Source: Pseudohongiella sp.
GTDB taxonomy: Bacteria; Pseudomonadota; Gammaproteobacteria; Pseudomonadales; Pseudohongiellaceae
NCBI GenBank assembly: GCA_030651695.1
Contig: JAUSCD010000019.1
Location: 1 to 64,000 of the forward strand
Length of the DNA stretch: 64,000 bases
Direction of reading: 5' to 3'
The notes under the pieces were generated by a model. The model made no database searches. It worked only from the letters and a program-made list of their open reading frames with translations, and was not told the DNA's origin. The translations under genes were made by a program, and so were the position numbers. This document shows, one piece after another, positions 43,396 through 52,312 of the stretch. The stretch's first letter is position 1. Every line of letters begins with the position of its first letter.

Positions 43396-43671
43396 ATGAA
43401 TATCATCAAGAATCTGTGCACTCTGATTGTGTTCGCTGTGCTGTTTGTGCTCGCGCTGCCACTAATCGGAGCAGGGCTTGGATTAATGGTGTTGTTCGGC
43501 GCTGCCATCATCTGGTTGTTGCCGATTTTGCTGATCCTGAATTCTGATCAAACCACCGGCGGCGAGAAACTGGCATGGATACTGGCGATTATTTTCCTGT
43601 CGTGGTTTGCATGGATATTCTATTTTCTGCTGGCCCCAATCAAACCACGTCGGGACTACTGGCAGCAGTGA
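43396..43671 (+). CDS. Small membrane protein (about 91 residues), unknown
   Basis: Preferred start is the ATG at 43396 with GGAG upstream; an ATG at 43381 is close by. The product is very hydrophobic, with three likely helices (LCTLIVFAVLFVLALPL, GLGLMVLFGAAIIWLLPILL, WILAIIFLSWFAWIFYFLL) and a basic end (KPRRDYWQQ). It looks like a PLDc_N/phage-shock-C-type small envelope protein but I cannot fix a family. It ends 22 bases before the amidohydrolase. Confidence 0.6.
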   Translation: MNIIKNLCTLIVFAVLFVLALPLIGAGLGLMVLFGAAIIWLLPILLILNSDQTTGGEKLAWILAIIFLSWFAWIFYFLLAPIKPRRDYWQQ

Positions 43672-43693
43672 TGCCGGTTATGAACAGGTAAGT

Positions 43694-44758
43694 ATGACCT
43701 CACAAAATATTGCGTTTGTTCCGGGCTCCGATGCCTGGCTAAATCAGGTTCAGGAAGACATCATCGATCCGGAACGGCGCATCATTGATCCCCATCACCA
43801 CTTGTGGCGCAACCGTTTTGATCGCGACTATCTGCTGGATGATCTGTGGGCCGATACTGGCAGTGGACATAATATCGAGCAGACAATTTTTGTAGAGTGT
43901 CATGCTTTTTATGACAAAAACGCACCGGAACATCAGCAATCATTGGGCGAAACCCGTGCCATCAGCGACATTGCGCTGCAAAGTCACAAACGCCAGAATC
44001 AAACCAGTGGCAGAACCAACAGCACCATTACCGGAATTGTGGCCAAGGTAGATCTTTGTCTGGGCGAGAAGCCGGAATTGCTGCGAGACATCATAGGCCA
44101 GCACGCCAGCATTGCCGGCAAACTACTCAAGGGCTTCCGCCATTCCGGCGCTCACGATGCGCGCCCCGAAGACCTGACCATTCCCGGGCGTGCACCTGCC
44201 TACCTGTATGGCAAAGAGAGCTTCCGCAAGGGACTGAGAGTTCTGGGAGAACTGGGTTTAACGTACGACACCTGGCACTATCATCATCAGAATGAAGATT
44301 TTTGTGATCTTGCTGAAGCGACACCTGACACTACACTGATACTTGACCACTTTGGCACACCACTGGGGGTTGGTATTTATCGCGGCTCACGCGATGCCAT
44401 CTTTGCGCAATGGAAGCAAGATATAAAACGTCTTTCCCGCTGCCCGAATGTTTACGCCAAACTTGGCGGACTGGCGATGCCGGACAATGGTTTCGGCTGG
44501 GATAAACGAGACAGACCGGCTGACTCCGATGAACTTGTGCGATGGCAGCAGAAATACTTTCTGCATACCATCGAATGTTTCGGTCCCGGACGATGCATGT
44601 TCGAAAGCAATTTCCCGGTAGACAAACTGTCAGTCAGTTACCCGGTAGTCTGGAACGCTTTCAAAAAAATGGTAGCCGATTTCAGTGAAGCGGAAAAACA
44701 CGCTTTGTTCTACGCAACGGCGGCAAATGTTTACGGGCTTACGCCTCGCGACGTTTGA
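43694..44758 (+). CDS. Amidohydrolase family protein (Amidohydro_2)
   Basis: A 354-residue metal-dependent hydrolase from the ATG at 43694. The HxH site is IIDPHHHLWRN (res 29-39); TLILDHFGTPLG gives the fourth-strand His/Asp pair and MFESNFPVDKL the late metal-binding Asp. This PF04909 layout covers lactonases and decarboxylases of aromatic acids. Substrate unknown. It is next to a ThDP enzyme and overlaps the convergent PaaI thioesterase by 20 bases at the 3' end. Confidence 0.88.
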   Translation: MTSQNIAFVPGSDAWLNQVQEDIIDPERRIIDPHHHLWRNRFDRDYLLDDLWADTGSGHNIEQTIFVECHAFYDKNAPEHQQSLGETRAISDIALQSHKRQNQTSGRTNSTITGIVAKVDLCLGEKPELLRDIIGQHASIAGKLLKGFRHSGAHDARPEDLTIPGRAPAYLYGKESFRKGLRVLGELGLTYDTWHYHHQNEDFCDLAEATPDTTLILDHFGTPLGVGIYRGSRDAIFAQWKQDIKRLSRCPNVYAKLGGLAMPDNGFGWDKRDRPADSDELVRWQQKYFLHTIECFGPGRCMFESNFPVDKLSVSYPVVWNAFKKMVADFSEAEKHALFYATAANVYGLTPRDV

Positions 44759-45188
44759 CACGCTTAACAACAGCGCTGCTGGTCAGTACAGTGTTGCCGT
44801 TTACCTCAATGACGGCGCGTACAAATATCAGTGATCCGCCTTTGCGCGTAACCTCACCGCGACCGGTCACCAGATCGCCTTCAAATGCAGGACCTACAAA
44901 TTCATTATTGCAGGTCACTGTGACTACCGCTTCGTGAGTGCCGCCGATGGCGGCAATACACAACGTGTAGTCGGCAAACATCATCAGAATTCCACCGTGC
45001 AGGGTTTTGTGCGCATTACAATTTTCCGGCTTCACACGAAACGCTGTCTGCACTTTGTCAGAACCTTCACTCTGGGTTTCCACCGCGAAAAAGAACGGAC
45101 CATTGTGGTCCTCCGCAGCATCGCCTTCCCAGTGCTGAAAATGTGATGCAATGCCATAGTTCTCAGGTTTTTGCTCGATCTTGCTCAC
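44739..45188 (-). CDS. PaaI-type acyl-CoA thioesterase (hotdog fold)
   Basis: A 149-residue hotdog-fold protein with CNAHKTLHGGILMMFADYTLCIAA, which carries the HGG and Asp motif of PaaI thioesterases, and VTCNNEFVGPAFEGDLVTGRGEVTRKG. It hydrolyses acyl- or aryl-CoA esters. GTG start at 45188, next to the stop of the lipoprotein gene. Its C-terminal coding end overlaps the convergent amidohydrolase by 20 bases. Confidence 0.88.
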   Translation of the reverse strand: MSKIEQKPENYGIASHFQHWEGDAAEDHNGPFFFAVETQSEGSDKVQTAFRVKPENCNAHKTLHGGILMMFADYTLCIAAIGGTHEAVVTVTCNNEFVGPAFEGDLVTGRGEVTRKGGSLIFVRAVIEVNGNTVLTSSAVVKRVKRREA

Positions 45189-45368
45189 TCAGTCTTCATC
45201 CTTATCATCACCCGTGGCGACATCAATGACAGCGCCAGCAACCTTGAATGGCACCTTGGCAACTTCCAGTGTGACATCCACTGCTGTACCAACAACGGTG
45301 CCCAGACATGCTGTCAGCGATGACAATAAAATGGAAGCCAGCACCAATCGAAATGCACCGCGTCTCAT
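45189..45368 (-). CDS. Small lipoprotein
   Basis: A 59-residue protein from the ATG at 45368 (AGGAG upstream). The signal MRRGAFRLVLASILLSSLTAC ends in a lipobox (LTAC), so Cys is lipid-anchored. The mature part is only about 39 residues: a repeating valine/alanine/lysine helix and an acidic tail GDDKDED. Such short lipoproteins occur often but I know no function for this one. It is co-directional with the thioesterase that starts at the next base. Confidence 0.7.
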   Translation of the reverse strand: MRRGAFRLVLASILLSSLTACLGTVVGTAVDVTLEVAKVPFKVAGAVIDVATGDDKDED

Positions 45369-45404
45369 GTGCTTCTCCTGCCACAAAAAATCCTGATAGC
45401 CAAG

Positions 45405-46502
45405 TCAGACATGGCCACTTCGTCTGGTCGTAATGGGTTGGATACTTTCAATACCTTTGCCATTGTTGACCAGATCACGAAGCTCCTGCGCCAGCCTTTC
45501 ACTTTCTCCCAGCACACGATGCCAGTAATCAATGCGCTTGTCTGTCGGCATATATTTGAAATCGTTGCGATCGGGAATTTTGCCATAGGGCAAACTGCGT
45601 ACAAAATCCAGCGAGGGAGATATCAACAACACGTTGTCAAAATGTCGGGGGTTGGCGCGCCGCCATGCCGCAAATTTATCAAACCAACCGGGAACAATAC
45701 CCGCATAAAAGTGCGGGTACAGTACCAGCCCGCGCTGTTGATTAAAAGGCAAATCCAGATGGTAATCAGTAATTCCACCATCACGGTAGACAGTGTCTGC
45801 ATTGCCCGGCATGTTAGTCACGCGCTCCATAACCTGAGGAATCGATCCGGTTGCCATTAATACTTCCCGCACATTTTTAGCAGTAATTACCCGGTACTGC
45901 GTCGGGTATTCACTTAACCAGTCCGGATCAGGCACGTCCATCTCATTGTGGAACACGTGGCGCTCAAAAAAATATCCCAGCAATCGCCTGTCTGCCATGT
46001 TTGAAATCGCAGCCAGCAACAGACCTGCATTGAGTTTTAACCGGTTATCGGACTGAACCCATCCTTTAGCCCGGTCTGTAATCACATACAATCGCCGCGC
46101 CGGGTTGCCTGTGATGTCAACAGCACCGCTATCACCCAACATGTAATCGAGCATGAGGCGCGCCTCACGGCTTATCTCATGAATGTCTGGCCGTTCGGAG
46201 TAGGTTTGCCTGGAGTATCGGTCAGCCAGACGCTGCAACGCAGCAACAGGGCCGGAGTGAGCGTAGCACGCCAGTCTCCACGCACCTGCCGAGGACCCGA
46301 TCATACGTAAGGGTGTCTGTTTTGTTGTTTTCTGGCGGTCAACAAAGAATTCACCCGCCAGATAACGGTCTATCCCATACAACACAAACCATTTCGGACC
46401 GCCGGAAGCTCCGGCAAGCCAGCTGACATCCGCAGGGCGCAAACCATTGGACTGCAGATGTTCCAATGCTTTGGGGCCTGCAAAAAGACGAATGTCAGAC
46501 AT
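45405..46502 (-). CDS. Patatin-like phospholipase
   Basis: A 365-residue patatin-fold enzyme: the oxyanion region is WLAGASGGPKWF (res about 29-40), nucleophile in MIGSSAGAW (GxSAG variant) and catalytic Asp in YRDGGITDYHLDLP. It is a lipid acyl hydrolase. No signal peptide, so cytoplasmic. The catalytic pair Ser-Asp is intact. Start ATG at 46502. The neighbourhood (thioesterase, lipoprotein) does not fix a substrate. Confidence 0.88.
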   Translation of the reverse strand: MSDIRLFAGPKALEHLQSNGLRPADVSWLAGASGGPKWFVLYGIDRYLAGEFFVDRQKTTKQTPLRMIGSSAGAWRLACYAHSGPVAALQRLADRYSRQTYSERPDIHEISREARLMLDYMLGDSGAVDITGNPARRLYVITDRAKGWVQSDNRLKLNAGLLLAAISNMADRRLLGYFFERHVFHNEMDVPDPDWLSEYPTQYRVITAKNVREVLMATGSIPQVMERVTNMPGNADTVYRDGGITDYHLDLPFNQQRGLVLYPHFYAGIVPGWFDKFAAWRRANPRHFDNVLLISPSLDFVRSLPYGKIPDRNDFKYMPTDKRIDYWHRVLGESERLAQELRDLVNNGKGIESIQPITTRRSGHV

Positions 46503-46645
46503 TTGGGTAATCCCTGTGTAAGCTGGACTGCATTATAATTAAAACTTATGACCGATCCAGCTTGCTGTGTCACAAATTATTACAGCTTTGATGCGGATGG
46601 AGATGGTTTGATGGCATCAGACATCGTTAGTATTGAGGACAACAA

Positions 46646-47419
46646 ATGTCATACGACAGGTTACGAATTATGAATACAAGATCCGGCTTCAAAACTGCTG
46701 CTCTGGCTGTGGCGCTTATATCAGGCTCAGGCTCGCTGTTGCTGACAGCAGCACCGACACTGGCTCAGACCGGAGCCACGCAGCAGGATAGAGCTCTCGC
46801 CTCCACCAATGAGTTGGCCCAACGCCACTATCGCCGCGGCAACACCTACAATAACCTTGAACGCTTTGACGAGGCGGTGACCGAGTACCAGTTGGCCGTG
46901 GCCGCGGACCCAAATCTCGCTGACGCATATCGCAATCTTGCCAATATCTTTCTTTCGCAGGACAAGTTCAACGAGGCTATTACCAATCTGCAGCGCTTTA
47001 TCGCGCTGCAGAATAACCAGCCGGGCACCCCGCTGACAGCATCGCTGAAGACGGTAGGTGAACTGCTGCGCAGGGCTGAGCGCTTTGACGAAGCTATCGA
47101 CTACGATATTCGCGCCATTGCAGCCGACCCGCGTGATGATTCACAGGTACATCTGATGGCAAACCGTTATGACAACGCCGGCCATTCAGATAAAGCCATA
47201 CGCATTTACCAGCAGGCTGTCGCGTCAATTCCGGGCAATGCGTTTATGAACCGCAACCTTGGCCGACTGCTTGAGCGCGAAGGCCGTCTGGAAGATGCGC
47301 TGGCACAGTACAAAAAGGCTGCTGAGACGGACACCAGTGCGCAATACTACCGTGAGCTGATTCAGAATCTGGAAGCCCGGCTGGCACAAATGCAGGGCTC
47401 AGTAATCGCTCAAGGTTAA
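46646..47419 (+). CDS. Exported tetratricopeptide-repeat protein
   Basis: A 257-residue protein with a signal-like N terminus (about 14-42, ending near TLAQ) and four or five TPR units: YRRGNTYNNLERFDEAVTEY, YRNLANIFLSQDKFNEAI, ERFDEAIDYDIRAI, YDNAGHSDKAIRIYQ and RLLEREGRLEDALAQYKKA. TPR proteins scaffold periplasmic complexes. ATG at 46646 has a GAGG site, an ATG at 46670 is an alternative. Convergent with the aminopeptidase, ending 10 bases away. Partner unknown. Confidence 0.82.
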   Translation: MSYDRLRIMNTRSGFKTAALAVALISGSGSLLLTAAPTLAQTGATQQDRALASTNELAQRHYRRGNTYNNLERFDEAVTEYQLAVAADPNLADAYRNLANIFLSQDKFNEAITNLQRFIALQNNQPGTPLTASLKTVGELLRRAERFDEAIDYDIRAIAADPRDDSQVHLMANRYDNAGHSDKAIRIYQQAVASIPGNAFMNRNLGRLLEREGRLEDALAQYKKAAETDTSAQYYRELIQNLEARLAQMQGSVIAQG

Positions 47420-47429
47420 CGCGCAAGTA

Positions 47430-48485
47430 TTAGTGACGGGTGATTTGCAGGCGTAAAGCCTGCAGACGCTCAATTTCTGTGGTTCTTTGCGCTGCCGGCA
47501 ATTTTGCCAGCCTCTCTACCGCCAGATAGAAATCTTCCAGACTGTTATCGCAGTCCGCATATATCTGCTCGAAAGCAGGCACCCAGTCAAAATAGGCACC
47601 CACTGTCGCCAATTTGGCGTTATTCAGCTCACCTGCAAACCATCCGCGGTACCCATCAGCATCCGGCCGTTGTTGCCAGTCACTGCGCATCTGCTCAAAC
47701 AACTGTTGTTTTTGCTCTGCCAGCTCCGCCGCGTTGTCACCGCCCATGGCGTAAAGCTGACGAAACTGCTCGCGATAGGCAATTACAAAATCTGCAAAAC
47801 CCTGCTGGGCATCCAGCGCTGAGGTAACGCCGGCAAACTGTTCCGGCCTGCCTTGCTGATGCAGCCAGAGACGCAGCCCCTGCTGCTCAACAAAGGTGGC
47901 AAAACTTTCGTTAAAACGGGTGTCGCCCGGCACATAAATACGTTGATGTGAAAGTTCATGGAAAACAAGTCCGGCAAGCTGGGAATCAGAGCGCCTCAGC
48001 ACGGTGGCGGGCAAAGGATCTTTGAACCACCCCAGTGTCGAGTACGCATCAACACCACCAACAAAAACGTCGTACCCCTGCGCGGCCAGTCGCCTTGCGT
48101 ATTGAGTGGCAGCTTGCTCGGAAAAATATCCCCGATAAGCAACACAGCCCGCTATCGGGAAACACCAACTGATCAGATCAACAGAATTCCACGGTGCTGC
48201 AAACACATTCCACACAATGTGCTGACGTCCGGGATCGACATAGGTAGTAAAACTCCCCGCAGCATCCAGACCAAGTTCTGCCTCAGCAAAGTCGCGGGCG
48301 CTTTCCACCAACAATAACTGCTCGCGCAGACGCGGCTCCAGTAAAGGATCTGCCACTAAACGCTGTATGGGCTCTCTGCCCAGGAGGATGGCGGCCTGCC
48401 CCTGGACGGCCTGCGCGTAGTAGGCGATGCTGTCACAGCCCGTCATTACAGGGAAAACAAGTAACAGCGCCAGCCATCGGATCAT
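47430..48485 (-). CDS. Putative aminopeptidase lipoprotein (PF10023)
   Basis: A 351-residue lipoprotein (signal then VFPVMTGCD, lipobox-like at Cys16) of the predicted aminopeptidase family. The family signature is YYAQAVQGQAAILLGREPI near the N terminus; a zinc-binding HELSH in FHELSHQRIYVPGD with a downstream Glu in FNESFATFVEQQG makes a gluzincin-like site. The mature domain contains SVDLISWCFPIAGCVAYRG. Start ATG with AGGA. Substrate undetermined. Confidence 0.88.
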   Translation of the reverse strand: MIRWLALLLVFPVMTGCDSIAYYAQAVQGQAAILLGREPIQRLVADPLLEPRLREQLLLVESARDFAEAELGLDAAGSFTTYVDPGRQHIVWNVFAAPWNSVDLISWCFPIAGCVAYRGYFSEQAATQYARRLAAQGYDVFVGGVDAYSTLGWFKDPLPATVLRRSDSQLAGLVFHELSHQRIYVPGDTRFNESFATFVEQQGLRLWLHQQGRPEQFAGVTSALDAQQGFADFVIAYREQFRQLYAMGGDNAAELAEQKQQLFEQMRSDWQQRPDADGYRGWFAGELNNAKLATVGAYFDWVPAFEQIYADCDNSLEDFYLAVERLAKLPAAQRTTEIERLQALRLQITRH

Positions 48486-48505
48486 GGATCGTTCCTGCTG
48501 ATGAC

Positions 48506-49300
48506 CTAGCGTGGCACCAGTTCGATTTCAAACAGATGAGCCCAGAGCTTGCCAGTGACATAAAGCTGTTCCGTGTCGGCATTCCAGGCGATACCGTTTA
48601 ACACCGCTTCACTTCCGCCTGTTTGAGTCTGATCAACCAGCCCGGTCAGGTCCACAACAGCAGTGACCTGACCCGTTGCCGGATCAATACGCACCAGTTG
48701 CTGACTCATCCAGACATTGGCCCAGACTTCACCATTGATGTATTCCAGTTCATTCAACTGGTAAAGGGGCTGGGCCGCGATTTGTACCGACAGCTGTTTT
48801 ACCGGTTGAAATGTGGCCGGATCAATAAAATACAGCTGATCGCTGCCATCACTCAATATCAGATGTTCTCCATCAAAGGTCAGGCCCCAACCCTCGCGTG
48901 GCCAATAATGTGATGTAACAGGCTCGAATGTGGCCAGGTCGTAAACAAAAACCATATTCTCACGCCATGTCAGCTGGAATATCTGATTGTTTGCAACTGC
49001 GATGCCTTCACCAAAATAGCGGGATGACAGTGCTCGACTCTTGATAACCGAACCGTCTTCCAGCTTTATGTGCATAAGCGCAGATTGACCATTACGTCCG
49101 GTGCCTTCGTAAAGCTCACCGTCGTAAAATAGCAATCCTTGAGTAAAAGAGCGGATATTGTGCGGATAGGTATTGACTACTTTGTAGCCATAAACCGGAA
49201 CTCCGGTTTCCTGCGCATGCAGCGGCAGCACCAGAGGCAGCAAGCACAGCAATACAAACTGGCCCTTGAGCCATCGCCGGTGTAATTGCGTTAACAACAT
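48506..49300 (-). CDS. Glutaminyl-peptide cyclotransferase (bacterial beta-propeller type)
   Basis: A 264-residue exported protein from the ATG at 49300 (GGAGA nine bases upstream). After the signal peptide (LLCLLPLVLPLHAQ) the beta-propeller has YPHNIRSFTQGLLFYDGELYEGTGRNGQS, WRENMVFVYD, HLILSDGSDQLYFID, LNELEYINGEVWANVW, and GIAWNADTEQLYVTGKLW, the PF05096 pattern. It cyclises N-terminal Gln of exported peptides to pyroglutamate. Divergent from the HIT gene. Confidence 0.9.
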   Translation of the reverse strand: MLLTQLHRRWLKGQFVLLCLLPLVLPLHAQETGVPVYGYKVVNTYPHNIRSFTQGLLFYDGELYEGTGRNGQSALMHIKLEDGSVIKSRALSSRYFGEGIAVANNQIFQLTWRENMVFVYDLATFEPVTSHYWPREGWGLTFDGEHLILSDGSDQLYFIDPATFQPVKQLSVQIAAQPLYQLNELEYINGEVWANVWMSQQLVRIDPATGQVTAVVDLTGLVDQTQTGGSEAVLNGIAWNADTEQLYVTGKLWAHLFEIELVPR

Positions 49301-49355
49301 GTTATGTTTCTCCGCGGCCAAGTGCCGAGCTTCAGTCTATGCAGGAGAAGACCCA

Positions 49356-49703
49356 ATGACAAGCCAATGCCTGTTTTGTCGTATCGCCGCGGGCGACATT
49401 CCTTCAAATAAAGTATACAGCGATGACGATGTTTACGCGTTCCGCGATATTAATCCGGCGGCACCTCAGCATATTCTGGTCATTCCGCGTAAACATCTCA
49501 GCAGCCTTAATGACGCCGGCCCTGAAGATCAGGCGCTTATGGGCAAGTTGCTGCTAAGCGCACGCTCCATTGCTCAGGAGCTCGGATTTGCCGATGACGG
49601 CTTCCGCACCGTAATTAACACGGGCGAGCACGGCGGCCAGACCGTTTTCCATATTCATGTGCATGTGCTGAGCGGGCGGCATCTGAGCTGGCCGCCGGGC
49701 TAG
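49356..49703 (+). CDS. Histidine triad (HIT) nucleotide-binding protein
   Basis: A 115-residue HIT protein (HINT subgroup) from the ATG at 49356 with AGGAGAAG upstream. CLFCRIAAGDIPSNKVYSDDDV and the triad GQTVFHIHVHVLSGR are the family signature; a phosphoramidase acting on aminoacyl-adenylates is known for homologues. Cysteines CLFC may bind zinc. It is followed after three bases by the convergent mtnA, so transcription from both sides overlaps. Confidence 0.93.
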   Translation: MTSQCLFCRIAAGDIPSNKVYSDDDVYAFRDINPAAPQHILVIPRKHLSSLNDAGPEDQALMGKLLLSARSIAQELGFADDGFRTVINTGEHGGQTVFHIHVHVLSGRHLSWPPG

Positions 49704-49706
49704 CCC

Positions 49707-50804
49707 TTAGCGGATCTGTATTTTCAGAGACAACAGACCCTGCACGGTGGCCGGAAACACGCCCAGCTCGGTGATCAGTCCGGTCACCAGTCGCGCGGGC
49801 GTGACGTCGAATCCGTAGTTGCTGACCCGGGTTCCCGGGTGTGATGTCTGAACGCGTCTGAGTTGTCCTGCATCATCAATTCCCTGCACATGTGTTACTT
49901 CATCTGCAGCGCGCTCTTCAATCGGAATCTCACTCACCCCATCGGCAGCTTCAAAATCCACGGTTGATACCGGCAAGGCAGCATAAAATGGAATCAGGTT
50001 GTCATACGCTGCCAACGCCTTGAGGTATGTACCAATCTTGTTGCAGACATCACCGGTTGAGGTTGTGCGATCACTTCCCACCAGGCAGATGTCCACCTGC
50101 CCGTGTTGCATCAGATGTCCGCCAGCATTGTCAGTGATCAGAGTATGAGGCACTGAACTTTGCGCCAGCTCCCAGGCTGTCAGTGAAGCACCCTGGTTAC
50201 GCGGTCGCGTCTCATCTACCCAGACGTGCACAGGCAGGCCGGCAAGTTTCGCCTTATACACCGGCGCCAATGCCGTGCCCCATGCGCCTGTGGCCAGCCA
50301 TCCCGCATTGCAGTGCGTAAGAATATTCAACACTGTGTCCTGCCCTTGCAGCTCGCGTTTTTGCTGGTAGAGCTTTGTGAGGATATCCAATCCGAAATCA
50401 CCAATGGCACCACATGCAGCCGCATCCTCTGCAAGCAGTCTTTGCGCAAGTTCAAGTGCAGCCGGCGCCAGTTGTTGCTCTGGCAGATCTTTCAGGCTGT
50501 TATACATGCGGTCCAGAGCCCAGCGCAGATTCACAGCTGTAGGACGCGTCCTGAGCAACGACTCACAAGCATAACGCAGACTGCCGCTGTCAGTGCGGAC
50601 GGACAGATAAACACCAAAAGCGGCTGTGATACCGATTAGCGGTGCTCCCCGGACTTTCATGCTGACAATCGCGTCTGCCGCCTGCTCCAGAGTATTCAAC
50701 GCCAGCACTTCAACCTCAAACGGCAGGCGGGTCTGATCAATTACCTTCAGACAGTTGTCCTGCCCGTCATACCAAAGTGTGGTTTGTTGGGGGGCGCTAC
50801 TCAT
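49707..50804 (-). CDS. mtnA: S-methyl-5-thioribose-1-phosphate isomerase
   Basis: A 365-residue isomerase converting methylthioribose 1-phosphate to methylthioribulose 1-phosphate in methionine salvage, a use for the methylthioadenosine made by speE. Motifs: VRGAPLIGITAAFG, HCNAGWLATGAWGTA with catalytic Cys, VDETRPRNQGASLTAWEL and catalytic Asp region SDRTTSTGDVCNKIGTY. ATG at 50804 or 50810 (AAAGGA upstream). No other salvage genes are adjacent; the unit is monocistronic. Confidence 0.93.
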   Translation of the reverse strand: MSSAPQQTTLWYDGQDNCLKVIDQTRLPFEVEVLALNTLEQAADAIVSMKVRGAPLIGITAAFGVYLSVRTDSGSLRYACESLLRTRPTAVNLRWALDRMYNSLKDLPEQQLAPAALELAQRLLAEDAAACGAIGDFGLDILTKLYQQKRELQGQDTVLNILTHCNAGWLATGAWGTALAPVYKAKLAGLPVHVWVDETRPRNQGASLTAWELAQSSVPHTLITDNAGGHLMQHGQVDICLVGSDRTTSTGDVCNKIGTYLKALAAYDNLIPFYAALPVSTVDFEAADGVSEIPIEERAADEVTHVQGIDDAGQLRRVQTSHPGTRVSNYGFDVTPARLVTGLITELGVFPATVQGLLSLKIQIR

Positions 50805-50856
50805 TACCATTATTCCTTTGAAATCTGGATTTTGAAAACCGTTGAGCCAGAAACGC

Positions 50857-50880
50857 AAAACGCACCCTGAGGTGCGTTTT
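50857..50880. terminator. Bidirectional rho-independent terminator
   Basis: AAAACGCACC-CTGA-GGTGCGTTTT is a perfect ten-base stem with a four-base loop, flanked by A and T on both sides. It lies 39 bases past the stop of the minus-strand exbD gene and ends it before mtnA. Confidence 0.85.
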
Positions 50881-50919
50881 GTATTTATTGGTGATCACTA
50901 TACCAGCATATCCCGATAA

Positions 50920-51336
50920 TCAGGGCTCTACGATAGAGATTGCAGAGATACCAGCCTGTCTGGAAGCATCCATAATCATCACCAGCGTATCAACGTTGGA
51001 ACGATTATCAGGACGAATGATCACAGAAGCAGCAGGGTTTTCAGCTTTCAAGCGGTCAATGTTCGCACGCAACTGGCTTTCCAGAATGGCACGCGGCTCA
51101 CCGTTCAGACGAATTTCATTGTTCTGGCTGATTTCCACCAGAATGTTGCGCAGATCATCATCCTGCTCGGGTGGAGGCTGATCATTATTCTCGTTACTGG
51201 CCGCATCAATGGCCTGTTCCGACAGGAAGGTTGCGGTTACCACGAAGAAAATCAACAGGATAAATACAACGTCCAACATCGGAGTCAAATCGATATTACC
51301 TTCATCCTTCTTGCGACTACCAGCCAGCTTTTTCAT
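50920..51336 (-). CDS. ExbD/TolR family protein, orphan
   Basis: A 138-residue inner-membrane protein: a basic N terminus (KKLAGSRKKDEGN), the conserved IDLTPMLDVVFILLIFFVVTATFL membrane segment with the proton-pathway Asp, and a periplasmic region with PPPEQDDDLRNILVEISQNNEIR. It energises a TonB-type or other outer-membrane process with a MotA-like ExbB partner. No ExbB, TonB or TolQ gene is adjacent, so the partner is elsewhere. It has a strong terminator after it. Confidence 0.87.
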   Translation of the reverse strand: MKKLAGSRKKDEGNIDLTPMLDVVFILLIFFVVTATFLSEQAIDAASNENNDQPPPEQDDDLRNILVEISQNNEIRLNGEPRAILESQLRANIDRLKAENPAASVIIRPDNRSNVDTLVMIMDASRQAGISAISIVEP

Positions 51337-51417
51337 TATTAGCTACCACTTAATTATAACTATTTGTTTTTATGGGCTTTAACGTCTGCACGCCAAAAGC
51401 CATCAAGGTCTGTAGCC

Positions 51418-51444
51418 TGGGGCCATCTCAGACAGTAGGCCCCA
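51418..51444. other. GC-rich stem-loop after TetR gene
   Basis: TGGGGCC and GGCCCCA pair around a 13-base loop in the space between the TetR gene (minus strand, ends 51498) and exbD. No uridine tract, so the function is uncertain: terminator, attenuator or structure in the exbD 5' leader. Confidence 0.35.
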
Positions 51445-51497
51445 AGTATACCTGATAAACATCAGCCGACAACAGGCAAAGCTGACAAGCTAAAATC

Positions 51498-52082
51498 TTA
51501 TTTCAGTGACTTCAGAGTGAAGGCTATAACCTCAGCCAGCTGTTTACCGGTTTTGCCTTCGCGTGAGTGGACCCGCAGACCGCTGAGAAGATTGAGCAGC
51601 ACATCAGCTGCCAATTCGCTGTTGACACCGGCAGCCAGTTGACCGGCTTTTTCAGCATCTTTCAATCGTCCCAGCAATGCCTTGCGGATAACACCATAGT
51701 AGTTCTTGAGCAGTTTCTGTATTTCTTTGTCGTAGTTGATGCTTTCACAGAAGGAATTTACCAGCAGACAGCCCATGCCACGACGCTTGTTGCTTGTGCC
51801 GACAACAGAAATGTCGAAATACTTTTCGATCGCAGCCCAAGGTGCCAGATCATTATTATTCAGACTTGCAGTCAACTCGGCATCCACCAGCTTGCTGTAG
51901 TGTTCGAGACAGGACTTGAAAAATGTGTCCTTATCGCCAAAAGAGTTGTACAGGGTGCCACGATTTATGCCGGTGACATCCAGTAATTTTTGAACAGAGC
52001 TCGCTTCAAAACCTTCGCGCCAGAACTGCTCCATGGCATTCGTCAGTACTTCTTCGTAAACAAACTCAACAGGTCTTGCCAT
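51498..52082 (-). CDS. TetR/AcrR family transcriptional regulator
   Basis: A 194-residue repressor: N-terminal helix-turn-helix in SVQKLLDVTGINRGTLYNSFGDKDTFFKSC (res about 23-52) and a helical effector domain containing GCLLVNSFCES, a pattern of the YcdC/AcrR_C-related group where a Cys sits near the ligand pocket. Ligand and target genes unknown; neighbours are exbD and DUF445. A 230-base non-coding stretch with no clear feature lies before it. Confidence 0.88.
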   Translation of the reverse strand: MARPVEFVYEEVLTNAMEQFWREGFEASSVQKLLDVTGINRGTLYNSFGDKDTFFKSCLEHYSKLVDAELTASLNNNDLAPWAAIEKYFDISVVGTSNKRRGMGCLLVNSFCESINYDKEIQKLLKNYYGVIRKALLGRLKDAEKAGQLAAGVNSELAADVLLNLLSGLRVHSREGKTGKQLAEVIAFTLKSLK

Positions 52083-52312
52083 AATTATTCACACACTCTT
52101 TATCTGATGTAATTGATAAACGGGGATTTCATAACGACACCGACAGACAACAATTTTCTGATCGAGGAAGATGGGAAGGATTCTAGACTATCAATGGCGA
52201 ATTCTGCATCTAATGATACAAAATGCCACAATTAAACAATATCAGGACATGAATGGGCAGACTTGTGTCTGTAAACAAACAACTTAACGTTCCCGAATTC
52301 ACAACAGGGGGT

